A DNA stretch of 64,000 bases from Acidobacteriota bacterium (GCA_003577145.1 QEUP01000014.1:1-64000), one strand, 5' to 3'; numbered from the stretch's first letter, positions 45,244 through 54,308 are shown. Program-made: numbers and translations. Notes: generated by a model from the letters alone, not told the origin.

Positions 45244-45717
45244 ATGCCGGTCATCACACCCAACCTCTGGTTCGACGGTCAGGCCGAGCAGGCTGCTGAG
45301 TTCTACTGCTCGCTGTTCCCCAACTCGCAGGTCACCAACGTCTCCTACTACGGCGAGGCCGGACCCGGGCCGGCGGGAACCGTGGTCACTGTGGACTTCG
45401 TCCTCGACGGCCGGCCCTTCACCGCCATCAACGGCGGGCCCCAGTTCAGCTTCGACGAGGCCATCTCGTTCGCTATCAACTGCGCCGACCAGGCCGAGGC
45501 CGACGACTACTGGAAGCGGCTCACCGACGGCGGGGAGGAGAGCCAATGCGGGTGGCTCAAGGACCGCTTCGGGCTGTCCTGGCAGGTCATACCGGCCGGC
45601 GTGGAGGACCTGCTCAACGACCCCGACCCCGAGCGGGCCCGGCGTGCCACCACCGCGATGCTCGCCATGAAGCGCCTCGACCTGGCCGCCATGCGCGCCG
45701 CTGCCGACGGCGACTAG
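45244..45717 (+). CDS. VOC-family protein (PhnB/3-dmu-9-like)
   Basis: The protein has 157 residues: ITPNLWFDGQAEQAAEFYCSLFPNSQV, DFVLDGRPFTAINGGPQFSFDEAISFAINC, then CGWLKDRFGLSWQVIP. This is the PhnB-like vicinal oxygen chelate fold. Its enzymatic activity is unknown, and many members act in antibiotic or metabolite handling. The ATG at 45244 follows GGAGCG. It stands alone, divergent from the MerR operon. Confidence 0.85.
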   Translation: MPVITPNLWFDGQAEQAAEFYCSLFPNSQVTNVSYYGEAGPGPAGTVVTVDFVLDGRPFTAINGGPQFSFDEAISFAINCADQAEADDYWKRLTDGGEESQCGWLKDRFGLSWQVIPAGVEDLLNDPDPERARRATTAMLAMKRLDLAAMRAAADGD

Positions 45718-45746
45718 GTGCCACGCCGTCACAATCGGCATGGACC

Positions 45747-46262
45747 GTGCAGAACAACGGGATCTCACGTCGCCGCCACCGGGCGCTCGTTCATCGTCCC
45801 GATCGAGCACGATTCCTGTCCTGCTTCCAGCGTGAGCTCGTCGACGCCAACATCCTCTTGTATGCGGTCGACGAGACCAGCTCCTCCCACGAACCCGCCA
45901 GGGCCTGGCTCGAGGATGCGCTCAACGGGACCCGCCGCGTCGGCATCCCCTGGCAATCCATCACCGCGTTCCTCCGCATCGCGACCAACCCGCGGGCTCT
46001 CACCGAGGCGCTGTCACCTTCGGCCGCATGGGACCTCGTCGAGGCTTGGCTGGACTCACCGGCAGCTTGGATACCGCAACCGCTCTCTGGTCACCGCGAG
46101 ATCCTGGGTCGCCTCCTCAGCCACCTCGAGCTCCGCGCCAACCTCGTCTCCGATGCCGTGCTCGCCGCGCTCTGCCTGGAGCACGGCCTGGTCATCGTCT
46201 CGGCGGATTCGGACTTCGCCCGCTTCACCGAGATCGAATGGCACAACCCGGTCCGCCGCTAG
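45747..46262 (+). CDS. VapC-type PIN-domain toxin
   Basis: The core reads ELVDANILLYAVDETSSSHEPARAWLEDAL, with the first catalytic Asp in VDAN. The C-terminus has LVSDAVLAALCLEHGLVIVSADSDFARFTEIEWHNP with the remaining acidic residues. It cleaves RNA when free of antitoxin. No VapB gene is visible immediately upstream. The true start is uncertain: GTG at 45747 is the earliest plausible codon in frame, and the domain itself begins near 45828. The solitary state suggests an orphan toxin or a decayed module. Confidence 0.6.
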   Translation: MQNNGISRRRHRALVHRPDRARFLSCFQRELVDANILLYAVDETSSSHEPARAWLEDALNGTRRVGIPWQSITAFLRIATNPRALTEALSPSAAWDLVEAWLDSPAAWIPQPLSGHREILGRLLSHLELRANLVSDAVLAALCLEHGLVIVSADSDFARFTEIEWHNPVRR

Positions 46263-46268
46263 GTGCGC

Positions 46269-47117
46269 TCAAGGGGACGAGACCAACTCGACCGGGTCGC
46301 CCACGCTGATCTCGCCGGCCTCGACGACGGTGGCGTAGACACCGAGGTTCTGATCCAACTCGGCCACGACGTGGCGGAGCGGAGCGCGGTCCACGGGGAT
46401 CGTTTCGTCGATCTCGCGGGTGATCATCACGCAGCGGGGACAGCCACCGACGAACTCGACTTCAGCACTGCCGATGCGCGCGCGGGCTCCGATCCATGCC
46501 TGCTCGGGGTGCTCGTCTCCGCCGTCGGTCCCCACCACCAGGTTGGGCCTGAAGCGGCGCACATCGATGACCGAGCCGGGACAGGCTCTGGCAACCGATT
46601 CCAGCGCCGCACTCGACATCACCAGCAGCGGAAAGGCGTCGAAGTAGGTACCCGGTGGTGACTCGTACTGGATGATCTCCGGCGGGAACAGGGTGAAGTC
46701 GGGCAGCGGCTCGTCGGGATCCCGCCCGAAGATGGCGCGGAGCTCGCCGAGGAGGTCGCCGTCTGCGGGAAGAACCCGCCGGTAGTGCTCCAGGTCCGTG
46801 GCAGGCTGACGGGGCCACAAGGTGACGTCGTGGCCCAGCGCGTCGCTCAGCTTGGCGTCAGGGTCGGGTTCGGAGGAGGAGATGATGCTGCCATCGGGGC
46901 AGCGGATCTCGACGGGACCGTCGGGTTCGGCCACGTAGCCCGCCGCGAACCTCATCAGACCACCCAGCTTCTTGGCACCGGTGATGGTGCCCCGAGCCTC
47001 GTCCCGGACGGCCCAGCCGCGGTCGCCTGCCAGCCCCAGCTCCCCCACCGCGCAGCGATCCAGGGGCTCGCCCATCATCGACTTGACCGGGTAACGCCAG
47101 AGCTGCTCGATGCGCAT
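46269..47117 (-). CDS. MOSC-domain protein
   Basis: The protein has 282 residues. LWRYPVKSMMGEPLDRCAVGELGLAGDRGWAVRD is the MOSC N-terminal domain; FRPNLVVGTDGG and VGGCPRCVMITREIDET are the core, with the conserved molybdenum-ligand Cys. It is close in layout to YcbX/mARC-type proteins that reduce N-hydroxylated compounds. It is convergent with the VapC gene. Upstream is the AT-rich promoter interval 47118-47307. Confidence 0.85.
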   Translation of the reverse strand: MRIEQLWRYPVKSMMGEPLDRCAVGELGLAGDRGWAVRDEARGTITGAKKLGGLMRFAAGYVAEPDGPVEIRCPDGSIISSSEPDPDAKLSDALGHDVTLWPRQPATDLEHYRRVLPADGDLLGELRAIFGRDPDEPLPDFTLFPPEIIQYESPPGTYFDAFPLLVMSSAALESVARACPGSVIDVRRFRPNLVVGTDGGDEHPEQAWIGARARIGSAEVEFVGGCPRCVMITREIDETIPVDRAPLRHVVAELDQNLGVYATVVEAGEISVGDPVELVSSP

Positions 47118-47162
47118 CAGCCCCGAACGCTACCCGGTCATCCCGGGGGAGCAGCCATGCTG

Positions 47163-47281
47163 TTGATATCGCAATTCATCTGTCACTTCCCATCTTGCCC
47201 ATTCCATTGATGCCGATATTGCCCAAGAAGGATAATGAAGTATTATTGGTTGACATCGATATGGTCTCTTTGCGTAATCAA
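47163..47281. promoter_or_regulatory. AT-rich promoter interval with inverted TGATNNCGCAA motifs
   Basis: TTGATATCGCAA (47163-47174) is mirrored by TTGCGTAATCAA (47270-47281), matching 10 of 12 bases. The region between them is markedly AT-rich compared with its surroundings and contains TTGCCC-N16-TATTAT, a usable promoter toward the acyl-CoA dehydrogenase. The same motif recurs ahead of the acyl-CoA ligase near 50220. Confidence 0.45.
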
Positions 47282-47307
47282 TCCTTTCCGAAGTCGGGGA
47301 TGGCGCG

Positions 47308-48564
47308 GTGAGCGAGCCCGGCGGCTCGGCCCCGCCGATCAGCCTCGACGAGTTCGTCAGCGAGTGCCGCGCGTTCCTCGACGGCAGCTACGAGCCCAAG
47401 GTCGACACCGGGCTCCGCTGGGGTGAGGGCAGCGATCGCGTAGGCGTCTTCGAGGAGCCCGATCCGGAGGAGGAGCAGCGCCGCATGCGCGCCGTACGGG
47501 AGTGGCGCCGGCGGCTCTTCGACGCCGGCCTGGGCTGGATCACCGGGCCCATCCGCTACGGCGGGCGGGACCTGCCGCTCAGCTACCAGCGGGCCTTCGA
47601 CCGGTTGGCCCGCGGCTATGACGTGCCCGGCAACGGTCCGGTGACCATCACCCTCGGGATGGTCGCGCCGACCATCCTCGCCCACGGGACCGAGGCAGCC
47701 CGGAACCGCTACCTCGCGGCGTTGCACCGGGGCGACCTGGTCGCCTGCCAGCTCTTCAGCGAGCCGGGTGCCGGGTCCGACCTCGCGTCGGTGTCGACCA
47801 CGGCAACACGCGACGGCGACGGCTGGCGGATCAGCGGCCAGAAGGTGTGGACCTCCGGCGCCCAGCACGCCGACATCGGCGAGGTGCTGTGCCGCACCGG
47901 CGAGGCCCCCCGCCACCGCAACCTCACCGCCTTCGTCATCGACATGGGTGCCCCCGGTGTCGAGGTCCGGCCGTTGCGCCAGATGACGGGCGGTGCGGCG
48001 TTCAACGAGGTCTTCCTCGACAGCGTGTGGGTCCCCGACGAGGATCGGCTGGGCGACATCGGCGCGGGCTGGCAGGTGGCGCTGACGACGTTGCGCAACG
48101 AGCGCTCCTCGATCGGCAGCGAGAGCTTCGGCGGAGCCGGGCTGTTGGACCTGGAGCGCTTCAAGGCGATGGTGCACCACTGCGGGCGCCGCGACGACCC
48201 GCTCATCAGGCAGCACCTGGCTCGGCTGTACTGCGGCATCAGGGCCGCCAAGTACATGCGCCAGCGCGCCGAAGCCGCCCGGCGTCGCGGGTTGGCGGCC
48301 GGACCCGAAGGCCCACTGGGCAAGCTGGCGCTGGCCAGGAACATGGCCGAGATCACCGCCTTCGTCTCGGCGCTGCTGGGACCGAGCCTGGTCGCCGACA
48401 GCGGCCGGTGGGGTACCTACGCCTGGGCCAACTTCGTGCTCGGTGCGCCGGGCTACCGCCTCGGTGGCGGAACCGACGAGGTGATCAAGAACATCATCGC
48501 CGAGCGAGCCCTCGGACTACCTCGAGAACCGGCGGCACCGATGGCGGGCCCGGGCCGCCCATGA
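47308..48564 (+). CDS. Acyl-CoA dehydrogenase
   Basis: The protein has 418 residues. CQLFSEPGAGSDLASVSTTATRDGDGWRISGQKVWTSGA is the FAD motif and LGGGTDEVIKNIIAERALGLPREP closes the protein. An N-terminal acidic helical domain covers about 1-110. It is a paralogue of the enzyme at 39377. The start is GTG. The convergent acyl-CoA ligase at 48601 and shared promoter motifs suggest that the ligase makes its substrate. Confidence 0.9.
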   Translation: MSEPGGSAPPISLDEFVSECRAFLDGSYEPKVDTGLRWGEGSDRVGVFEEPDPEEEQRRMRAVREWRRRLFDAGLGWITGPIRYGGRDLPLSYQRAFDRLARGYDVPGNGPVTITLGMVAPTILAHGTEAARNRYLAALHRGDLVACQLFSEPGAGSDLASVSTTATRDGDGWRISGQKVWTSGAQHADIGEVLCRTGEAPRHRNLTAFVIDMGAPGVEVRPLRQMTGGAAFNEVFLDSVWVPDEDRLGDIGAGWQVALTTLRNERSSIGSESFGGAGLLDLERFKAMVHHCGRRDDPLIRQHLARLYCGIRAAKYMRQRAEAARRRGLAAGPEGPLGKLALARNMAEITAFVSALLGPSLVADSGRWGTYAWANFVLGAPGYRLGGGTDEVIKNIIAERALGLPREPAAPMAGPGRP

Positions 48565-48600
48565 GACCCGCTGCCGACGGCGGGTAGCAGCCATGGGCTC

Positions 48601-50157
48601 TCACACGATGCGCGACCCGCTGTTGCCCCAGTAGCGGTCCCTGAGCAGGCGCTTGTAGAGCTTGCCGCTGGCCAGGCGGGGTAGGGAGGCCTCGAAGTCG
48701 ATCGAGCGCGGCACCTTGTAGTGCGCCACACGGGCGCGGGCGAAAGAGGTGATGTCTGCGGCCAGTTCCTCATCCGGTGTCACGCCGGGCAGGACTTCGA
48801 CCACGGCTTTGACCTCCTCGCCCAAGTCCCGGTTCGGCACGCCGAACACCGCCACGTCGGCAACCTGGGGGTGCATGACCAACACGTCCTCGACCTCTTG
48901 GGGGTAGATGTTCACGCCACCGGAGATGATCATGAACGTGGCCCGATCAGTGAGGTACAAGAAGCCGTCGGCGTCCAGGTAGCCCATGTCGCCCAGCGTC
49001 GACCAGTTGGGGTGGGCGGGGTGGCAGATGGAGCGGGTCTTGGCCTCGTCGTTGTGGTACTCGAAGGGCAACTCGGCCAGCTCGAAGTAGACGATGCCAA
49101 CCTCGCCGGTGGGGAGCTCCTCGCCGCCTTCTGCGCAGATGTGGAGCTTGCCGAACACGGGCGAGCCGACCGTGCCCGGATGCGCCAGCCAGTCCTCGGG
49201 GCCGGCGTAGGTCAAGCCGTTCATCTCGGTCCCGCCGTAGTACTCGTGCAGGATGGGCCCCCACCAGGCGAACATCTCCTCTTTCACCTCGCGGGGACAC
49301 GGTGCGGCCGCGTGGATGGCGACCCGGTGCGACGACAGGTCGTGACCGGCCCGTTCGGCCGGGTCGAGCTTGAGCATCCGGGTGAACATGGTGGGGACCC
49401 ACTGGCTGTGGGTCACCCGATGCTCGTCGAGGGCGACCAGCGCGGCGACGGGGTCGAAGCTGTCCATCAACACGACGGTCCCGCCGAGAGCCTGGGTGGC
49501 GATGGTGAAGCCGATCGGCGAGGAGTGGTAGAGCGGGGCGGGGCACAGATAGACGGTGTCCTCGCCGAAGCCCCAGAGCCGCTGCAACAGGTGGGGCAGG
49601 AAGCCGATGCCGCGGGCTCGTACCGACCAGTCCGGCAGCGCGGACCGTATGCCTTTGGGCCGTCCTGTCGTGCCCGAGCTGTAGAGCATGAACGCGCCGG
49701 CCGGCTCGTCACCGACGGGAGCGTCCGCACAGCGTTGCGTTGCCGCCTGGTAGGGCTCGAAGCCGGGGGCCTCACCGTCGATCATCAACCGGGTACCGCA
49801 CGCGGGAGCCCTCGCGACCACCTCTGCTGGGGTCTGGGCAAGTCCGACCGATGTGACCAGCGCCTGAGCGCCGCAGTCCGCCACGATGTAGGCCGCTTCG
49901 TCGCCCGTCAGGTGACGGTTGATGGTCGTGACGTACAGGCCCGAGCGCAGCCCCGCCCAGACCACCTCGAAGTAGCGGGGGTGGTTCTCCAAGAAGACGG
50001 CGAGGTGGTCGCCCCGGCGCAGCCCCCTCTCGTGCAACAGGCGGGCCAGGCGCAAGGAGCGCTGCTCGAGCTGTCCGTAGGTGACGGTCTCACCTGAGCC
50101 GGCTGCGACGACCGCCGCCTTCGCCGGAGCGGCTCGCGCGAAGGTTCCCGGGTACAT
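48601..50157 (-). CDS. AMP-dependent acyl-CoA synthetase/ligase
   Basis: The protein has 518 residues. [22 protein letters not shown] is the P-loop-like A3 motif and LHEYYGGTEMNGLTYAGPEDW the A5 region. LGDMGYLDADGFLYLTDRATFMIISGGVNIYPQEVEDVL and PRLASGKLYKRLLRDRYW include the hinge and catalytic Lys. It resembles FadD/CaiC-type ligases. It activates a carboxylic acid for the neighbouring dehydrogenase. ATG at 50157 follows GAGGG. Confidence 0.9.
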   Translation of the reverse strand: MYPGTFARAAPAKAAVVAAGSGETVTYGQLEQRSLRLARLLHERGLRRGDHLAVFLENHPRYFEVVWAGLRSGLYVTTINRHLTGDEAAYIVADCGAQALVTSVGLAQTPAEVVARAPACGTRLMIDGEAPGFEPYQAATQRCADAPVGDEPAGAFMLYSSGTTGRPKGIRSALPDWSVRARGIGFLPHLLQRLWGFGEDTVYLCPAPLYHSSPIGFTIATQALGGTVVLMDSFDPVAALVALDEHRVTHSQWVPTMFTRMLKLDPAERAGHDLSSHRVAIHAAAPCPREVKEEMFAWWGPILHEYYGGTEMNGLTYAGPEDWLAHPGTVGSPVFGKLHICAEGGEELPTGEVGIVYFELAELPFEYHNDEAKTRSICHPAHPNWSTLGDMGYLDADGFLYLTDRATFMIISGGVNIYPQEVEDVLVMHPQVADVAVFGVPNRDLGEEVKAVVEVLPGVTPDEELAADITSFARARVAHYKVPRSIDFEASLPRLASGKLYKRLLRDRYWGNSGSRIV

Positions 50158-50218
50158 GCCGCCCTCACCTCACGGCACGCCCGGTGAGGGCGGCGTCGCC
50201 AGCCCGGTCTCGTTCTCG

Positions 50219-50300
50219 CTGATTTCGCAAATAGCGCATCTCGCATCAGGACGATAACAAACTGCTGACATCGTTTTCAGCTCTCACGTTGCAATCAGCT
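50219..50300. promoter_or_regulatory. Probable operator region of ligase and Lrp-type regulator
   Basis: GCTGATTTCGCAA at 50218-50230 and GCTGATTGCAA (reverse strand, 50289-50299) resemble the motifs at 47163 and 47270. They lie between the divergent ligase and Lrp/AsnC genes in a 297-base intergenic region, and a partial mirror CTGAT...ATCAG spans 50219-50249. Binding by the tandem Lrp protein is inference. Confidence 0.4.
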
Positions 50301-50454
50301 AGTCCTATCGGCTAGAAAGCCTTGGAACCGCATCAGGCCGAGCCCGGGGGTCATCCCCCGCCGTGATCCCCGGGCGTCGGCCCTCCCGGCCTCGCCGGCG
50401 CGTTCTGGTACCCATCCGGGGCGGCACTGGCAGATATCGTCACCACCGAGCCTC

Positions 50455-51480
50455 ATGACGCCGCGATCAAAGACCTCGCGCCCCGGTCGGCAAAAGGAAC
50501 GCGCTACCAGGGCCCCGCCGCGCAGGGCTACCCGGCCGGTCGAGCTCGACCGGGCCGATCAGCAGATCATCGACTCGCTCATCGCCGACGGTCGCATCAG
50601 CAACCGCGCCCTGGCCGGACGGGTGGGCCTGACCGAAGCGACCGTTGCCGCTCGCATCCGCAGCTTGCAAGAGCACCGCGTCCTCGGTATATCGGCCGTC
50701 TTCGACTGGGAAGCCGCCGGCTACGCCTGGGACCTGCGCCTGGCGGTCACCGTCGAGGGTCGGCCTGTCCTTGAGGTAGCAGAGCAACTCGCCACGCTGC
50801 GGTATGTGAACTGGGTGATGCTGGTCTTCGGACCCGCCGACATAGTGGTCCACGCCCAGCTCCCCGACCGCCGCGCCGTCGTCGACTTGCTCACCGCCCA
50901 GGTCAGCGCCATCCACGGGATACGAGAGGTCAGGACCGACCTCAACCTCGAGACGCTCAAGTACGAGGTGAACCTCGCCCGTGTGCCCCTTGCCGAGAGC
51001 GCCCTGGAGTTCCCCGCACCCGTGGTCGACCTCGACGACCTCGACCACTCGATAGTCGCCGCGCTGGTGGCCGACGGGCGGCAGTCGAACCGGGAGATCG
51101 CCCGCCAGCTCGGGGTGTCCGACGGCACCGTCCGCCTGCGCCTGCGCCGCCTCGGCGACAGCGGCATGCTGCGGATCTGCGCGCAGATCGACCCCTACCT
51201 CACCGGGCGGGTCGGCGCGTGGGCCTACGTGGCCATCGACTTGTCGGGCGCCGACATGCCCCGGGTCGCCGCCGAGCTGGCGGCCATGCCCGAGGTCCTG
51301 ATCCTGTCGGTCACCACCGGTGACCATGACCTGGTGGCGTTCACCGTCGCACCGAGCCGGGCGGCGCTGGTCGACGTGGTGCTCGACGAGATCCGCGCGA
51401 TCCGGGGGATCAGGACAGCCGACACCGCCGAGGTGACCCGCACGGTCAAGCTCGAATACCGCTGGGCTCGGCTCCTTTGA
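50455..51480 (+). CDS. Tandem-domain Lrp/AsnC-family regulator
   Basis: The protein has 341 residues, twice the usual Lrp length. The first HTH is ELDRADQQIIDSLIADGRISNRALAGRVGLTEATVAARI and the second is DLDDLDHSIVAALVADGRQSNREIARQLGVSDGTVRLRL. Each is followed by an AsnC ligand-binding half (VNWVMLVFGPADIVVHAQLPD and EVLILSVTTGDHDLVAFTVAP). The fused form acts as a pre-formed dimer. It diverges from the acyl-CoA ligase and probably regulates it and the acyl-CoA dehydrogenase. Confidence 0.9.
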   Translation: MTPRSKTSRPGRQKERATRAPPRRATRPVELDRADQQIIDSLIADGRISNRALAGRVGLTEATVAARIRSLQEHRVLGISAVFDWEAAGYAWDLRLAVTVEGRPVLEVAEQLATLRYVNWVMLVFGPADIVVHAQLPDRRAVVDLLTAQVSAIHGIREVRTDLNLETLKYEVNLARVPLAESALEFPAPVVDLDDLDHSIVAALVADGRQSNREIARQLGVSDGTVRLRLRRLGDSGMLRICAQIDPYLTGRVGAWAYVAIDLSGADMPRVAAELAAMPEVLILSVTTGDHDLVAFTVAPSRAALVDVVLDEIRAIRGIRTADTAEVTRTVKLEYRWARLL

Positions 51481-51482
51481 GC

Positions 51483-52298
51483 TCACAGCTGGCGCTTCGC
51501 CACCAGCTGGTCCCAGCGGCTCGAACCCCCGGCACCTGAGGCCTCCTGCAACCGGTTCGAGCGCGCGACAACCTGGGCCACGAGGTGCACGATGCTCAGC
51601 CCCAGCCCTATGGTCACCGCCGCCGCCGCCCACTTGGCCGGGGTCGACCAGCCCGAGTTGAGCGCCGTCGAGATGGGCCAGCCGATCCCCCCGCCCGCCA
51701 TGCCGATCATGACCGGCGGCACGAGCACCAGGTAGAGCCGGCGACGGCCCCGCAGCACGGGTGTCAAGAACCAGACCACCGCCCCCCCGAGGATCACGTC
51801 GACCCCGTCGATGGCCGCCCACCAGAGAGGGAAGCCGGCGATTCGCATCGGTGCACCTCCGAAGAAGCCGGCGATGCCCAGCCAGGTGGTCAAGCCGATG
51901 GCCACGAAGTCCACCACCGCCACCGCCGCGAACAGCAACCAGACGTGCCCGGCGCCCGCACCCCGGTCATAGAGCCTGGCGGCGAAGTAGAGCAGCCCGC
52001 CGCAGAACCAGGCGTAGCCGATCGGCACGAACAGCGGGATCGTCCGGCCGAACGCCTCGAAGAGCTCGGTCTGCTGCTCGGGTGGCCACCAGAACAGCAC
52101 CACGTTGTCCAAGAAGGGCTCGACCAGGCCCGCCACCGCGCCGCCCAGCAACAGCAACGGCAACACCGGCTCCTGCCGGCGCTGCGCCGACAGGGCCCAC
52201 CAGGCGAGGAATCCGATGCTCACCAGTGCCATCAACACCGTGTACACCACGAAGGCGGCCTCGGGTGCGTCGTGGACGGGCATGTCGACATAGGGCAT
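51483..52298 (-). CDS. Integral membrane protein, paralogue of the gene upstream
   Basis: The protein has 271 residues with about seven helices (AAFVVYTVLMALVSIGFLAWWAL, LPLLLLGGAVAGLVEPFLDNVV, IPLFVPIGYAWFCGGLLYFAA, VWLLFAAVAVVDFVAIGLTTW and others). It shares with the next gene a core EP-x2-D-x-GR-x-IP-x-F-x3-GY. No family is recognised. The ATG at 52298 lies one base after the partner's stop. It is the last gene of the long catabolic operon, and transport or membrane presentation of the substrate is a guess. Confidence 0.6.
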   Translation of the reverse strand: MPYVDMPVHDAPEAAFVVYTVLMALVSIGFLAWWALSAQRRQEPVLPLLLLGGAVAGLVEPFLDNVVLFWWPPEQQTELFEAFGRTIPLFVPIGYAWFCGGLLYFAARLYDRGAGAGHVWLLFAAVAVVDFVAIGLTTWLGIAGFFGGAPMRIAGFPLWWAAIDGVDVILGGAVVWFLTPVLRGRRRLYLVLVPPVMIGMAGGGIGWPISTALNSGWSTPAKWAAAAVTIGLGLSIVHLVAQVVARSNRLQEASGAGGSSRWDQLVAKRQL

Positions 52299-52299
52299 G

Positions 52300-53073
52300 T
52301 CAGCTCTCCCTCCCAGCACCGCTCACACCGGCGAGGGCCAGTTCGCCACGCCGCCAGCGCTGCGCCAGGCCTGTCGTGGCGACGACCATCGCCACCGTCA
52401 GGCCGAGCATCGCCGCGCCGGCCATCCAGGCCAGCGGCGCACCCACGTCGCTGTTCAAACCGACATACAGCGGCCAGGAGGCCGCGGCGAAGACCATGGG
52501 CAACGCCATCGTCGCGCTGACCAGCCCCGCAAGGGCCCGGCGCCAACCGGTCAGGCCGAAGGCGATGGTGTACAGCAAGAAGCCGCCCACCACGGGAACC
52601 GGCGCCATCTGCGGGGCGACCACGAGGTACTTGAGCGGCGCCGGTCCGTAATAGGCCCAGGCGCCCACGGCGGTACCGGCCAGCTCGACTGCCACCACCG
52701 ACAACGCCGATACCAGCGCCAGCAGGTGCAAGCTGCGACGGCTCACCCCAGCGGCCATGCGCCGGGCAACGAGATACGGCAGCAGGCCCACCCACGGCAG
52801 GTAACCCAGCACCAGGAACCAGGGGATGTCCCGCCCCAGCGCGTTGAAAGCCATCGGGTGGTTCTGCGCGTAGGTGATGTTGCCCAGCAGGTCATAGATC
52901 GGTTCGTTCAGCGCGCACACCAGCGCACCGACACAGGCCGCGACCGGTAGCGGGTCGCGCTCACGCTCGGCCAGCACCACGGCCCAGCCGGCGGCTGCAG
53001 CCGAAAGGGAGCCGAAGGCCACCAGCACGATCCACGGCGCTATCTCGCAGACCACAACAGGGGCGGCGTTCAC
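52300..53073 (-). CDS. Integral membrane protein, paralogue of the gene downstream
   Basis: The protein has 257 residues and about seven helices (APWIVLVAFGSLSAAAAGWAVVLA, VAACVGALVCALNEPIYDLLG, IPWFLVLGYLPWVGLLPYLVA and others). The EP-IYD and GRDIPWF-GY motifs align with the downstream protein, so the two arose by tandem duplication and have diverged. The GTG at 53073 is 13 bases after the dehydratase gene. The function is unknown; the conserved Glu, Asp and Arg in or beside helices could form a polar site. Confidence 0.6.
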   Translation of the reverse strand: MNAAPVVVCEIAPWIVLVAFGSLSAAAAGWAVVLAERERDPLPVAACVGALVCALNEPIYDLLGNITYAQNHPMAFNALGRDIPWFLVLGYLPWVGLLPYLVARRMAAGVSRRSLHLLALVSALSVVAVELAGTAVGAWAYYGPAPLKYLVVAPQMAPVPVVGGFLLYTIAFGLTGWRRALAGLVSATMALPMVFAAASWPLYVGLNSDVGAPLAWMAGAAMLGLTVAMVVATTGLAQRWRRGELALAGVSGAGRES

Positions 53074-53086
53074 CGTGCCTGGCCCC

Positions 53087-54256
53087 TCAGCTTCGCCTCG
53101 CGAGGGGTTCGATCCCCATGTCGCGACTCGGCAGGGCCAGCGTCGCGGTCCCGGGCATGACGTCGTCCCCGCGCTGGTTGACGGCTTCGGTGGTGATGTC
53201 GACGCACGCCTCGCCGTCGCCGTCGAGGTATTTGCGTTCGACGGTGCCGCCGAGGCGGACCGCGTCACCGTGGTAGACGAACTTGCGATACTCGGCGCGG
53301 GCCTGCTTCACCCAGCCCGTGTCGCTCATCCAGTTGGTGAGCAGCTGCAGCTGCCAGCACTGCCGCTGGAAGCCGACGTCGTACTGCAGGGCCACGCCCA
53401 TCGCCCGGGCGGCGTGCTTGTTGTAGTGAACCGAGTAGATCGGCTCGAGCGCGCTGGTCTCGGGGTCGCGGAACGCCCATGCCGGGTGATGGCGGTAGGA
53501 GCGAAGCGCCACCCCGTGGGCGGACAGCCGGGGTATCGGCGCACCGCCGCCGGCGACGAACGCGACCTCGTCGGTCATGCCGATCGGGCCCTTCAGGATC
53601 CGGTCGAGGGATTCACCCACCTCGACGTCCTCCCACCAACGAGGCTCGGCGCCGCGGGGCCGCTCGGCGAGGACCTCGTCCTCCATGGCGCTTAGCTCCG
53701 CTTCGGTCCACCGGTGGGGCAACTCGATGTCGCGGTCACGTCCGCCCTTGCGGGCCTGCCCTCGCTCGAAGTTGATCACCGACCAGCCGATCTCGGCTAC
53801 CAGCTCGCCGTGCTGGTTCCAGTAGCGGTTGGTGAAGTTGTCCACGACCATCGTGCGGGCAAAGCTGCTCGACTTCGGTCCGTCGAACCCCTCATAGACG
53901 CACTCGGCCCTCACCTTGTCGCCGAGCCTCACCGGCAGGTGGAACTCGAGGTCGCTGTGAGCGTGGAACGACCCCAGGCCCGGCCAACCGAACTGCAACC
54001 CGGAGAACACGCCGATCACGAACGACGGCGGGGCGACGACTCCGCCGAAGGGGCCTGCGGCCGCGTAGTCCGGGTCGGTCCACAACGGGTTGTCGTCGCC
54101 TATCCCGGCAGAGAACTTGGCGATGGCGAGCCGGGTGGCCTCCTCGTTGTTGACCGAGTGCTCGATGCGCAACGCCAGGCCCGCTTTGGCCTTCATGGCC
54201 TCGAGCATGTCCTCGCTGATGGCAGCCTCGACCATGCGAGCTTCATCCATCGTCAC
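53087..54256 (-). CDS. MaoC-like double-hotdog dehydratase
   Basis: The protein has 389 residues. The first hotdog half (about 30-170) has FSAGIGDDNPLWTDPDYAAAGPFGGVVAPPSFV, the MaoC/FAS1-type opening with catalytic-type Asp and His-equivalent positions. The second half (about 205-380) has SVHYNKHAARAMGVALQYDVGFQRQCW. The fold fits enoyl-CoA hydratases of steroid or acyl-CoA degradation, but the canonical hydratase-2 motif is only partial. It lies 52 bases after the PPDK-like gene in the same operon. Confidence 0.75.
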   Translation of the reverse strand: MTMDEARMVEAAISEDMLEAMKAKAGLALRIEHSVNNEEATRLAIAKFSAGIGDDNPLWTDPDYAAAGPFGGVVAPPSFVIGVFSGLQFGWPGLGSFHAHSDLEFHLPVRLGDKVRAECVYEGFDGPKSSSFARTMVVDNFTNRYWNQHGELVAEIGWSVINFERGQARKGGRDRDIELPHRWTEAELSAMEDEVLAERPRGAEPRWWEDVEVGESLDRILKGPIGMTDEVAFVAGGGAPIPRLSAHGVALRSYRHHPAWAFRDPETSALEPIYSVHYNKHAARAMGVALQYDVGFQRQCWQLQLLTNWMSDTGWVKQARAEYRKFVYHGDAVRLGGTVERKYLDGDGEACVDITTEAVNQRGDDVMPGTATLALPSRDMGIEPLARRS

Positions 54257-54308
54257 ACCGCCTTCTTGTCGGCATCCTCGACGCTCCGTAGCTCGGCACC
54301 GGCACCGC

